Source of the DNA: Dermanyssus gallinae
Taxonomy: Eukaryota > Arthropoda > Arachnida > Mesostigmata > Dermanyssidae
Direction of reading: 5' to 3'
Length of the DNA stretch: 64,000 nt
NCBI GenBank assembly: GCA_003439945.1
Contig: QVRM01006843.1
Location: forward strand, 62,001 to 126,000
Shown here: positions 24,455-34,939 of the stretch, one piece after another
How the letters are laid out: every line of letters starts with the position of its first letter
How positions within the stretch are numbered: the stretch's first letter is position 1
Notes under the pieces: generated by a model
What the model saw: the letters and a program-made list of their open reading frames with translations, nothing else
Databases searched by the model: none
What the model was told of the DNA's origin: nothing
Made by a program: the position numbers and the translations under genes

Positions 24455-25415
24455 TCATGTTACCCTGCACAATAATGGTCGGTTACTTTGGAAGGCACGT
24501 TTCCATTTCTCTGAGCGAAAAGCAGGTCCATCTGTGTAGTTACACATAATAAAATGTACGTTTCGGTCTTCCCTGAATGCTCTGTACAAGTCGAGTGTAT
24601 TTGTACTGGTCGGTAATTTGTGTAGGACTAAGTTTTCTACCAGAGTACGCTCTCCGCATAGTTCTAGTGCTAGGGTAGCTGACGCGTTCTTGGGTAATCC
24701 CAGCACACGCTTCACAAAGCACGCCTTTACGCGGTCTAAATTTTTGAGATCGCGTAATGTTAGGTGCGGCGCAATTACTGGGAGACAGTACTGGAGTATC
24801 GGGGTAATTTTCATATTAAATATTTTCATTGCTGTGTCAAGATACGTCTCGAATGTCCCCGAGTAGCATAATCGCCGCCGTGGCCTTTGCTCGCAGTTCC
24901 TCGATGTGTCTGCTAAAAGTCAGTCGCGGTGTGAGAGTTACGCCAAGATACGAGAAATTGTTGACCAGCTCAAGGCAAGTACTGTTGATCTTGACGCGAT
25001 GGTCGGCAGCGGCGTATGAGCCGCCGCGGCTAAAGCGAAGAATCTTTGTCTTAGAGATATTAATTATAAGTCGGTTCTCCGCACACCATTTTGAGGTTTC
25101 ATTTAAGTAGAATTGTACGTGTTCCCGGGATTTGGCTAAGATGACGAGGTCGTCCGCGTAGAAGGCATGCGGTGCTTTCATTGTGCGTAGAAGGTCTGCT
25201 AAGCCAGCAATGTACAGTATAAAGAGAAATGGGCTTGCAGAGTCGCCCTGTGCTACTCCAGTATTTTGTGTAACAGACTCGTTTATATAGTGATTTCCGT
25301 TTTTTATGGTTATAAAATTGTGGCTTAGCATATCTCGAATCAAATTGAATAGTTGGCCCTTAATATTAAACCTCTCTCGGAGGATTTCGAGGAGGCGGTC
25401 CCTAGGAACACTGTC
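24455..25415 (-). pseudogene. LINE reverse transcriptase fossil with readable YADD box
   Basis: Minus strand. From SVPRDRLLEILRERF and GVAQGDSASPFLFILYIAGL, through FYADDLVILAKS (the RT catalytic Asp pair) and NISKTKILRFSRGG, to FSYLGVTLTPRLTF, the frame is open. At about 24837-24845 a single-base shift moves it to the frame reading LDTAMKIFNMKITPILQYCL and onward to a stop at 24455. The 5' side ends at a (TA)n (25417-25435), so the endonuclease half is gone. The order of motifs is that of a non-LTR RT of the jockey/I type. Only one clear frameshift is present, so it is younger than most elements in the window. Confidence 0.85.
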
Positions 25416-25435
25416 GATATATATATATATATATA

Positions 25436-26084
25436 ATAAACATTGCCGCTTTTTGTTTGTTGGTTCAAAGCTAGAAAGAGCTTCAAACTTCCTAACCAAA
25501 AATATCCTTTTGTTTTATTGTCTCTACTTAATCGATCTGTATGCATCGTTATTAGTCTACAATTGAATAAGCTTGCTGTCATGAGACGAGAATTTGCATC
25601 AACAGCAACAAAAACAACAGCTTAGAAGGAAGATAGCGATGAACGCCTCTGTCTGAGGTAATCGGCCAAAAAGAAGCGTAGTGAGCTGTTTTACGGCAGC
25701 GATATACGTGTTTAAGGCCCTCTCACTGCCTCTACACATACAATCTACACACGCTAAGTCGCAACGTCGCGAATTTCACACTGTAATGATTGCGTGTGCT
25801 AATTTGGTTTCGCTTGTTTTGTTCGTTTTATGTGTTCTTCTTGATTTCAGATCGATTGTGCTCTTCTTCCTCTGTTTCTTTCCTTATTTCGATCTGTCTC
25901 TCTCTCTCGCGCGCGATATATACAGACTGAGATTTGTGTCTGTCTCTGGCTCGCTTTAGCCCGTTGTCACCTCTTCTCTATCGGCTCTTCTTTTCACAAT
26001 CAAATATTCTCAATCGGCCAATAGGCGAGGTGCAGCAGATTTAGCTGTTGGCAAGCCAACGCGTGCGAACGAACCCTATTACAG
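25436..26084. other. Spacer upstream of the FBXL12-like gene
   Basis: No gene recognised. It ends in ccctattacag, a possible acceptor for a 5' UTR exon. Confidence 0.4.
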
Positions 26085-26127
26085 TCGAGCACGGTGCAGA
26101 GACGAGGCGCGAAGACAGAAGACGAAA

Positions 26128-26835
26128 ATGCAGCCCTTTGCCGAGGGAATGCTGCACGACCGTATCCGCCGTCGGCTGAAGAACTGGAAGCTGCAGATCC
26201 GCCGAAGTATGTCAAGGAACAATAGTAGCTGTAGCATGCTCAGTAGCATAGGCCATATGAGCGGTATGTCGCTCTCGTTGCTGTCAGCGGGTTCGGGTAC
26301 TATTTTATCGTCGGCGTCGGGTACTTTGTCGTCGGCGTCGGGTACTTTGTCGTCGGCCTCGGGTACCTTGTCGTCGGCCTCGGGTACCTTGTCGTCGGCC
26401 TCGGGTACCTTGTCGTCGGATACTTCGAGCATACTGGACTCGTGCAGTAGTCGAGGCGCGTACGGTGATCGCGACGGTGGCCCCAATGGCAGTGAGAACC
26501 TGCCGACCGCCAGTAGTAGTTTCAGTGATGGTGGTAGTACGGGCTACATCAGTAACGAGAGCTGCAGAAGCAGCATTCAGAGCTGCTTCAATCACGACGA
26601 CGACGACGACGCGGACGAGGCTGGTTATGGAACGCCCTGTTGCGTTAAGGGCAACGATTTAGAGTTGGCTTTGTTTAACTATAACGATAGACTCGGCTCG
26701 GATGGTAGCAGAAACAGCTGCACTAGCAGCAGCATCAGCACTGGAGGCGACGCGGAATGCAGCATCAGCACCAGCAGCTGCAACAATGTGAAAATCCCCA
26801 CAAAAGATGATCACACCGCGGCGCTTCATCGAGTC
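26128..26835 (+). CDS. FBXL12-like gene, first coding exon (Ser-rich, contains minisatellite)
   Basis: Open from ATG 26128 to donor gtaagt at 26836, phase 0. A basic start (RIRRRLKNWKLQIRRS) is followed by long Ser/Gly/Asn stretches, the SASGTLS tandem array, and an acidic HDDDDDADEA patch. No domain recognised; predicted disordered. The minus-strand frame through the same repeats (26079-26486, DDKVPEA units) is a shadow. Confidence 0.65.
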
Positions 26836-27338
26836 GTAAGTATTTAGCTTTAACGTATCTTAAGAAAAAAATACATTGCTAAACTATGGCGGAGCAGTTT
26901 AAGTTAGCATCAAGATCAACAATCAGTAGACAGTAGCAAGAAGAAAGCGTTATTGTCTGGTAACGTTTGCTTGTAGCTGTCTCGTGATAGTCGGGAACAA
27001 CAAACAGGAAAGCGTGTTTTTTATATTCTCACTCATCATGTATATTGGTGGTGTACAATGACTTGATACAGCTAAACTGAAACAAATATACACGTATACA
27101 TGAAGCTCTGTATGTGTGTGTGCGATGCCAAGGTCTGGGATTTATATTACCAGAGGCTATCTGCGTACCCTAGTGCGCCAACATATGTAGGTATCTGCGT
27201 ATTATATGTGAAATGTTTGGTATAACCCAGTTTTACGAAGTCTAGATGAAGACTATCTTATATTTGTGATAGACAATTATACATGTCTTCAAGGATAAGT
27301 TGCTTAGTTAGTTAAATGCCAAAGTACACATGCTGTTC

Positions 27339-27384
<46 letters not shown>

Positions 27385-27410
27385 CTACCAATAATGGTGA
27401 ATAAACATCA

Positions 27411-27459
<49 letters not shown>

Positions 27460-29029
27460 TTGCATATACGTGTTCTTTGATAATTATTAATTCGATTTGC
27501 GCGCGTTTAGGCAAGAAGAGACTTTGACGTGCCGCTATCGGGATGCTGTGAGATGCTCGAAAACGTGACTCCAGGCCGGCTGCGGGGGCTGACGAGGCTA
27601 ACACTGCGGGCGCGAAGCGCAGACATGACGTTCACGCTATGCCTTCGCGGCGACGCCACACTTCTCGACAGGCGATTCTTCTCAAAGCAAGCAATTCGTG
27701 GCATCGGAAAGGCCTGCCCTGCGCTCAAACGACTGGTCAGTACTACATTTTTCTTTGCTCGGTTTGGTCGCCGAAGCCGCTTATTGTTGTACACGCAGAC
27801 ATAATATTTGTGTCCCGGCGAAGAAATTCGCTTTTTATTTTCTACATTAAGCCTGACCGAGTCCAGTTTGCCAGAAAGCAAAACACGGACATTGTGCCCC
27901 CCCCCCCGTACGTCGTTAAGGAGCCTCTGGAGAACGAATTGAGCGGCTCTTTTGTCCCTAGCCGTGGTCTTCCGATCATTTCCCTGGCTTCTTTTAAAGG
28001 CCCTGAAGTTTCGGAGGCCCCTGGGCTAGGGTTGTGTGCTTTAGTTCGTTTTGCATATTTGTTTATCTTATTCAATCTTTTTGTCCGCTGATGGTCTGGC
28101 ATGGCTTGTTCTGGATGCTCCAATGTAACCGACCACTCAACGTTTTTTTTTTTTCGTAAGGCAATTGCCCGTGTACGGATTTTTCATGTCATGGCTAAGT
28201 TTACTCCACTCCGGAATTTACCTTGTCTAAATTGGAAACCATGCAAACCAATTTAAGAGTGGCCGGTCTGGGTCTCGAACCCAGTCCTCCCGAATGCAAG
28301 GCAAAGGCTTTGCCACTAAGCCACCTTGCTCGGTTAAAGCGAGTCAGTCCCCGTAACGTTCCAGACAAGAGATCGATCAACCAACGTACGAAAAGAGTAA
28401 GTGTGAGCATGGCAAGATTTAGTTTCAGAAATTACCATGCTCATTTCTGAAACAAAATCTTTAACAATTAGATACATCTTTGTCTATAGTAACACGCGGG
28501 TTAGTAGCTCTGAAAATACCTATTTATTACCCATTAAGAATCTTTCCATGACGTTCCCTATGTTGCTATGCAACAGTGTTGATGACCGTGACATGATTCG
28601 GCCATGCCAGCCTCAAGCCATGTTGAATTTGACTTTATCGCGAGCGAGTGTTAATTTTACTTATTCGTTGAGCACCTCACAAACGAAGCCTTCTTAAGCC
28701 TAAAGTAAAATATGTGATTTTAAAACTCCACATCTATGTAGACTGCCACGAAGTTTATGTCCTTTACGCTATCGCAGCGAGATTAGCAGTACAGTGCCTT
28801 ATGAAGGGCGCACCACACCTATAAAAACCTCTCCTTTAGTCAATCCTATGTATATATATATATATATAATGAAGCTTAACGTTGGAGGTTTGTGTAGTGT
28901 GTAGGAGACATGTAGTGTCTTGGCAGACCAACATTTAACCACTAGGGTCGAGTCTTACACGGCTCGAGAGAGGGACCACCCCGTACTCGTAGTAACAGTG
29001 CGTACTAACATTCATTCTCCTCCACCAAA

Positions 29030-29085
<56 letters not shown>

Positions 29086-30338
29086 GTTTTTTGCTACCCA
29101 CTAGACAAACCTCCACCCCTAAGCTTCACTCTTTAATGACGCAGATATCCATAGAACAGTACTATGGGCCAATAGGAAAAGCGGCGAGCGCCTGACGGAT
29201 CATATGGCCGAGGTTACTTATGGGTTGCCTCACTGCTCCGACGTGCTTGTCCCAACACCTGCAAACCTTTTTGATTACAAACAACGTCATCTGTTGATGT
29301 CGCAAGCGCTAATCCGTTATCTTCTATACCTGCCGAACTCGGCTTTTTTTATCACTGCAATTACCATTTCCTTGATTAGCTTCCATGCTGATGCTGTGCT
29401 GCATATGTACTCTACAAGCATCCTCATGTTACTTCTATGCGGGTTTGGTGTTCCGACCCCTAGTTTTTCTTCTTCTCTGTATATATATATATATATAAAT
29501 TTTAATTTTGTCGCAGGTAACCGAGGAGCTAAATCTATCTACATCGAGCAGCACACGAGGCGTCTGCCTCAAACATTTCCCAGCAACGTTAACGAGTCTA
29601 TCGGTTCGCAATTCCGTCATCGACTTCAAACTGTTCTTCCGACCAAGTGGCCGCAGAGACTTCGGCAACATTCGGGTGCTGGATCTCGGGGGAACGGTGA
29701 ACGTTCCAGGCGATGCGGACTGCAATTGGCCTCGGATGGAAAACCTCGACGAGCTGTACCTCGAGGGAGCCAGGGGACTGCGCGCAAGCAAGTTTCTGCG
29801 GAACGTCCTCGAGAACTGTCCCTCGCTGAGGACGATTGACCTCGAGGGCACCGATGTCGCGTCCGGAGTCATGGTTACGCTGGCCGACCTCGCGCCGCAG
29901 CTGGAACGGCTGTTTCTGGGCTTCACCGACGTTCGCGACGGTGAGCTGTACGCGCTGAATCGGCAATCGCTGCAGTTTCGCAGACTCGAGGTGGTCTGTC
30001 TGGCCGACACCGTCGTAACGGACGTGGGCCTCACGCAGCTTCGGCAGGCCGCACCGAAGCTTCGCGACGTGACCGTCAACCGCTGCACGGTGGCGGAGAG
30101 TTTCGGCCAGGACGACAGGATCTTTCTGCCTCTGCGCGTGCGCCGACTGCAAAACGTTCACATCGGTGCCGTGTTTCGAAATCAGGGCTGCGACCACTTT
30201 CGGCAGCAGCATCCCAGTATGCGAGTACAGTCGAGCCCGGACAGTCGCCGGACCTCTCCTCCGACGCGACAGCGAACCTGGCCAACGGACTCGTTGGATT
30301 CAATCGAAATACACGTGAGAAATGTGCATCTTGGCTAG
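26128..30338 (+). CDS. FBXL12-like leucine-rich-repeat protein, 3 coding exons
   Basis: CDS join(26128..26835, 27511..27735, 29517..30338), about 584 residues; both introns are GT-AG and phase 0. Exons 2-3 (about 348 residues) follow the layout of FBXL12: an N-terminal RLRGLTRLTLRA block, FFSKQAIRGIGKACPALKRL, then LPATLTSL-type spacing and successive LRRs (IRVLDLGGTV, LDELYLEGARGL, LRTIDLEGTDV, LERLFLGFTDV, LEVVCLADTVV, LRDVTVNRC). FBXL12 is the substrate receptor of an SCF ubiquitin ligase. I cannot find an F-box in this gene. The 236-residue first exon is instead low-complexity and Ser-rich, opening MQPFAEGMLHDRIRRRLKNW. The F-box may sit in an exon I missed, be lost, or the first exon may belong to another transcript. 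The 3' end could also splice at gtgaga (30315). The ATG has a purine at -3. Confidence 0.72.
26293..26418 (+). repeat. 21-bp coding minisatellite encoding SASGTLS units
   Basis: About six consecutive 21-bp units of the type GGGTACTTTGTCGTCGGCGT, with T/C and G/C changes between units. The unit length keeps the reading frame, so copy number can vary without breaking the protein. Confidence 0.95.
27343..27459. repeat. (TA)n, (TA)n-(TG)n arrays in FBXL12-like intron 1
   Basis: TA at 27343-27380 and 27414-27442, the latter running into TG to 27459. They end about 50 bp before the acceptor at 27510. Confidence 0.95.
27511..27735 (+). CDS. FBXL12-like gene, second coding exon
   Basis: Acceptor gcgcgcgtttag at 27510, donor gtcagt at 27736, phase 0 at both ends. 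It encodes ARRDFDVPLSGCCEMLENVT, then LRGLTRLTLRARS and the segment ending IGKACPALKRL, a typical LRR consensus. In human FBXL12 the equivalent block directly follows the F-box. Confidence 0.78.
28150..28338 (-). mobile_element. tRNA-Ala-like SINE, copy 1
   Basis: Minus strand. The head has an A box TGGCTTAGTGG, an anticodon-loop-like CTTGCAT (TGC) and the B box GGTTCGAGACC, then a body of about 85 bp (reading CTTAAATTGGTTTGCATGGT) and a T-run on the + strand at 28144-28154, that is an A tail. It lies in FBXL12-like intron 2. It is very similar over its whole length to 48766-48942. Confidence 0.85.
29034..29083. repeat. (TA)n microsatellite
   Basis: 50 bp pure TA in FBXL12-like intron 2. Confidence 0.97.
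29517..30338 (+). CDS. FBXL12-like gene, last coding exon (LRR array)
   Basis: Acceptor ttttgtcgcag at 29516, phase 0. The open frame contains at least six LRR-like segments and stops at TAG 30336-30338. A frame on the opposite strand (29435-30088) is open but has no motif, a shadow of the GC-rich codons. The last 50 residues are Arg/Ser/Pro-rich and may instead be removed by splicing at 30315. Confidence 0.8.
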   Translation, partial: VTEELNLSTSSSTRGVCLKHFPATLTSLSVRNSVIDFKLFFRPSGRRDFGNIRVLDLGGTVNVPGDADCNWPRMENLDELYLEGARGLRASKFLRNVLENCPSLRTIDLEGTDVASGVMVTLADLAPQLERLFLGFTDVRDGELYALNRQSLQFRRLEVVCLADTVVTDVGLTQLRQAAPKLRDVTVNRCTVAESFGQDDRIFLPLRVRRLQNVHIGAVFRNQGCDHFRQQHPSMRVQSSPDSRRTSPPTRQRTWPTDSLDSIEIHVRNVHLG

Positions 30339-30932
30339 TAGGCGTTAGACACGCGAGCTGTAGTAGTAGACCACAACAGTGGCCAACACCAGTGACCATT
30401 CTTTCGCTTTTTCCAGCCAGCCATTTTCCGTCCTATGGTGGATGGCGGTTTGTACGTAATGACTCAGTCCGCTTTGTCTACTTTGCCAGGCAATCAGCCA
30501 GCGAAGCGCTTTGCTGATGAAACAGTTATTGCCTCTCAGAGCGCGTGCGCATGGAAGCCTACTAGTGTAGTGCGGCGTGTTCCAGAAGCACATAGCTCTG
30601 TAGTCTAGGCCAATGAGAGCTTGCCTATCTGGAACAGCTAATCCACAAGATGTATATCGTTCGGTGGCTTCTAGCCGTCAGCTAGACAGCGTTCTATACA
30701 GGGGTGCTTTAGGGGAAGACGCTCGAATACGGGGCTGCGAGGTGACCCATACGAGATGTAACACAAAGCCAACGTTATAGCAAAAAGAGTAGCAACAAAA
30801 TTGTAAAAAAAAGGAGTAGAAATCTAAATACGTTCGCTTGCCCATCGTGAGAGGTAATGCGTCATATTGTGGCACTAACTGACCAGTCATCAAACTATGT
30901 ACACTGGAATTATAGAAGTATATATATAAATA

Positions 30933-30974
<42 letters not shown>

Positions 30975-32040
30975 CGATTTGACGACACACGAAACGACTT
31001 ACCTTACTCTCCAAGTCACCGTGGCTAGCCATCAATCGTCAAACATCATCTTCATATAATTATATACGCCTCCACATCACCTGTTTCGTACACACACTGT
31101 GTTTTCCGACGGATGTCAGTACTTTCGTAAACGCGCGAAAAATGCCTTGATTTTGCCCACCCACCGGCCATATTGCCGTTGAAAACCTTTGTGCAATCAT
31201 ACCCCAAACAAATGCGTGATATATTAATGAAGATGCATGCATTCGCCGTAGTTTAACGCCCCTCAGCACAGTTGGCACAATTGATCAGCTGATCGCAGCT
31301 GGTCTGCCATCACTTGCTGTTCTTGTGTTGCAGCTCCTTGGATTGCAGCTGTTTTGCTCCCACATGGCTGTAGAGCCGTAGATTGTATTGCTGTGTTTGC
31401 CTGTATCAGTTAGCTCGCCGCGCCCCGTCCACGCTGTCAATGTTGATCTCAGCGATCTTAGGCGCCGGTCGAGCCACCGTCGGCCATGCGGCCTCCCATC
31501 GGATCCATCGGCTGCACTCCACATCTATCACCTTCAAAAGCACTCCTGACGTACTTGTCGTTGAAGCGACAACGTCTCCTTTAGGAATCTTGCCGGGCCC
31601 GCGCCTGGCAGCAACTCCGGCGCCACTAGGACCACCAGAGCGCATCTATGATGGGAACATTTGTGTTGTTAACCTCCGCCGACCTCTGGTGCTCTTTTTC
31701 GCGTGCTCTCGTCAGGTTCTTTGCCGTCCTTCTTCGCTAGCCTCGATAGCGATACAGAATGTATATAGAATATATAGAATCCCGACACAGTTTCAGCTGC
31801 GAACGAGCAAGGACAGTTGTTATATATATATATCAATTTGATTGCCTAACAACTAACTGGCACACTCGACACGTGTCACGAGGTGGAACTTTCGTGACTA
31901 CCATGTCGGTCATGTAAGCTTATTCCTGTTCTGTAGTTTGGTCGGCCGACCAGACCTGCACAACGAGAGCCTTCGAACCCCTACAACATCGTCAACAACG
32001 TACTGCACGAGATGGATGACAATGATCTTTTTCTTGTTAT
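30339..32040. other. Intergenic, no gene recognised
   Basis: Contains a TA-rich array at 30920-30972. A GC-richer patch at 31.3-31.75 kb has open frames on both strands (31383-31841 + and 31406-31645 -) without any domain I recognise. Because it lies immediately downstream of the minus-strand gypsy pol fossil, a degraded later part of that element is possible. Confidence 0.4.
30920..30972. repeat. TA-rich array
   Basis: TA run with early AAA and GTA interruptions. Confidence 0.95.
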
Positions 32041-32049
32041 ATATACATC

Positions 32050-33000
32050 ATCAACGTCTCCATTTACATCCGGAACACTTCCTCGCACTCAGCTGACCGC
32101 TCGAAATCTGCTCCTCTAGAAAGGGCGTCGGCGGTGCTACGATAGATGCGAACAACGAAGCCTTGACAATGCTTCTGAAGAAACTTACAAGGATTCCTCG
32201 TTGAACCTCGGTCGCAGGCTCGTGATCTGCGGAAAGGTTGTGAATGCTTGCAACTTCTTGCAACTGGTCGAATCCCTTTCGGTGACCCTCTAAATCTGAG
32301 GAACTTTACTACTTTCATGAAGAACTGCTTTTTTTTGTTAATCTAATCCTCAATTTTGCGTCTGTCACTATTTGCAGAATTCTATCTATGTCAAACAGCG
32401 ATGCATAATAACAATCAGCTGCAGTACTCGGATAGTCCATAAGTGAATGAGCAAACGGATCCACCTATTGCATATTCGTCATAACTTTGTGGAATTGTGC
32501 GGGCAAATTTGCCAATAACCTCACGATTACTTCATGAAGAATCTGGCCTTCGCTTAAAACAAATAAAGCCCCCATTGCAGACTCCGAAGCCATCGCACCT
32601 GGAACTAACCATAGGCCAAATTTAGCGTCGGGTACAACTTTTAAACGCTAGTGTAGTCCAAACTGACATCAAGAAACGGCATTGGCTAATTCATGTTTTG
32701 TTGCTTCAATTAAATAATCGAAAATCAATTTTCACTTTGAATGAGCCATCTCTCTTTTTGGCCAAAAACACTGGACTTGCGTATGGAGACCGAAACTGCT
32801 TGAACATTCTGGCAATCGGCATTGTTGCTGTATGATCTCTCGCAGAGCTTCGCAGAGCCCCATTGTTGACCGTGTGCATGTAGCTTGCATCTCACTGGTT
32901 TGCTTCCTTCCATACCTTCAGTTTTAAACTCAGCTAATGATTTCGACCAATTTGGCCACTCGCCACAGTGCCGATCTGTCTTTGATCTCGCCTGAATTCA
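32050..33000 (-). pseudogene. Ty3/gypsy-type LTR retrotransposon pol fossil (RT region)
   Basis: Minus strand. Around 32760-32920 it reads PVRCKLHA, then, one frame over, RSPYASPVFLAKKRDGSFKV continuing KIDFRLFN, the RT N-terminal core of Ty3/gypsy elements. Lower down (32065-32320) it reads GIRPV, VASIHNLSA, LVSFFRSIVK and, in another frame, ADALSRGADF, then SAECEEVF, the conserved RT-to-RNase H approach (KIxAIxxLPxP..LRxFLGLVSFYRxFI..FA..A.PL..LL.KGxxFxWS.EC..AF). Frames alternate, so several frameshifts are present. No LTR was located. Confidence 0.72.
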
Positions 33001-33081
33001 GGTCTAATTGCAATGCCATGGCTTTCGTTTTTCGCCTAGTGTAATCGTCCAATGTTTTGTGTGTACTATTTTGTATCGTCA

Positions 33082-33250
33082 AGCCCGGCGGCGTGGTGTA
33101 TTCGCGAGCGCCTAGCGACCAGATGAGACACATAGGTGCACGGGTTCGACTCCCACCGTTGCACATTTGTATTTTTGGGCTCCGTCTTACGAAGCAATGC
33201 GAAAGCAATTCCGTGAACGTGAAATGTTGGCCGAGAATCAGCACAAAGTA
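33082..33250 (+). mobile_element. tRNA-like SINE, family B copy 1
   Basis: AGCCCGGCGGCGTGGTGTATTCG head, B box GGGTTCGACTCCCACC, then the shared body (TTGTATTT..GGG.TCCGTCT..GAAGCAA.GCGAAAGCA.TTCCGTGAACG..). It is inserted just upstream of the gypsy fossil on the opposite strand. Confidence 0.85.
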
Positions 33251-33972
33251 CTCTTTTGGATCGCTAGCGCTGTCGAAAGCTTTTGCGTTGCCCCGGCAAA
33301 TAAATATCAAGAAACAGCTCTTTCCAATCAGCATAATTTTCCGCTTAGCGATACCATGTAATAAAGATGCCACTTGCCTTATCGTCAAGTAGGTCTCGTC
33401 AACAGCACTACTTTTGTTTAAGGCCTACTACTTATGCCAGATAGCAAACTGTATCTTCCGTCGAACTTTGATAGACCTATATCAGCGATTTTAAGCTTCC
33501 CTTCCTCTGGCCTGCATTCATAGTTGTCATCGATTTCGTCGTCACACCATTGTTCCATTTATCGTACAATACGCTTCCCCATCCTAGCCAGACGCATCCG
33601 TTGCATCGCCGTCGTAGCACATAGTACGCAAGCTAAACTGTCCAAATACGACAGACTGAATTCACTGTCTCCCAACCGCGACGTCGCTTAACTTAGCCGC
33701 CGCTCACCGACACACCAAAATGCCAAACAAAAGCCTTTGCCGAAAAAAGAAAAATTGTTGTAAATATTCACCTTATTTTTAAATATATGAATTGACTGCA
33801 GAGAAGAATTGACAACACTATCTACTTATCTTCAGTCTATTGCGGTTTATTCGTGCTGGCTCAACGACGCACATAACGTTTTCTCTCCAAGCATTTTTTT
33901 TTATATAAGCAATCCTGGCCGAATGGTTTAGCCCAAAAAATGACGGCGCTGCCAGGAATGCTATGCTCGACA

Positions 33973-33975
<3 letters not shown>

Positions 33976-34024
<49 letters not shown>
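33976..34024. repeat. (TA)n microsatellite
   Basis: 49 bp TA. Confidence 0.97.
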
Positions 34025-34026
<2 letters not shown>

Positions 34027-34205
34027 ACAAATTAGTTAAACTGTATATATAAAATGGCCTGCGTGTGTGTAATAATAAAGATCTTTCTAAGGGATTAAAC
34101 AACCACAATTTAACTTATCGTTACTTAAACAAAATACGTAATAATTTGTATAGATAGTAGTCAATAGCATTTCGGGAATATCTATATCGTAGACTAGATA
34201 CTCGT

Positions 34206-34390
34206 TGAGCCCGGGAACGTGGTGGGTGCATTCGCCTCCGCCTCGCGACCGGAGGAGACGCATAGGTGCGCGGGTTCGAGCCCCATCGTTGCCCCACATT
34301 TATATTTATGGCGAGGGGGTCCGTCTGTGAAGCAACGCGAAAAGCAGTATCGTGGACGGTAAATCTTGGCTGAGAGTCAGCCCGAAAAGA
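34206..34390 (+). mobile_element. tRNA-like SINE, family B copy 2
   Basis: Head GAGCCCGGGAACGTGGTGGG, CTCGCGACCGGAGGAGACGC, B box GGGTTCGAGCCCCATC, and a body ending in GCTGAGAGTCAGCCCGAAAA. Same family as 33082, 48354, 50179 and 56286. Confidence 0.88.
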
Positions 34391-34491
34391 CCAGATACTC
34401 ACTGCTCGGAAAAGCACGCCATCACTGCCGTATACTCGTGATATATGACCCTGAATTGAAACAAATTTTTGCTGCTCTAGCTTGTGGTGCC

Positions 34492-34520
34492 TATATATAT
34501 ATATATATATATATAAATAT
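34492..34520. repeat. (TA)n microsatellite
   Basis: Short TA run about 100 bp downstream of the SINE. Confidence 0.95.
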
Positions 34521-34939
34521 AAAGACTTTTTTACTTAGAACCTGCGTTACAATATTCCAAATTGTCCCTCTGAAGAAAAACTATTTTCATTCTAGCATGT
34601 GAAAGAATTGTAAGGTTGGCTATATGAAGTAATGTTTTAAGACATTTTTTCAAACAACAAGAGTATATTCATATATATCCAACGAGTTTATTTTTTAGCC
34701 GCTATTATTTGAGACGCTTGGGAGACCCAGCCCTGAAGCATGCCCGCTTTTCCAGATGATTAGCAAACGAATCGAAATGGCGATTTGTGTTACAACTTCA
34801 TATAGCTACAGGCTTGTGCGAAGCATATGTGTAAGTTACATTAAGATTTTATACATTATCACCGTAGTATCTTGTGTTATTACAATTATTTATCTATGGA
34901 TTGTGTTCTTTATACAGTTTACATAATTGTGGTTTATTC

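Larger units (their letters stand above)
27736..29516 (+). other. FBXL12-like intron 2
   Basis: A 1.8-kb phase-0 intron carrying the tRNA-Ala-like SINE, the (TA)n at 29034 and a short TA run at 28850 and again at 29480 close to the acceptor. No other gene seen. Confidence 0.7.

Noticed and set aside
26079..26486. Minus-strand 135-codon frame with DDKVPEA repeats
   Set aside because: It is the reverse reading of the coding minisatellite; the plus frame has a strong donor and joins the LRR exons in phase.
29435..30212. Two long minus-strand frames over the LRR exon
   Set aside because: GC-rich codons of the plus-strand LRR exon leave the antisense frames open; they contain no motif.
31383..31841. 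Host gene in the GC-richer patch
   Set aside because: Frames are open on both strands, there is no recognised domain, and it adjoins the gypsy fossil; kept only as unclassified spacer.
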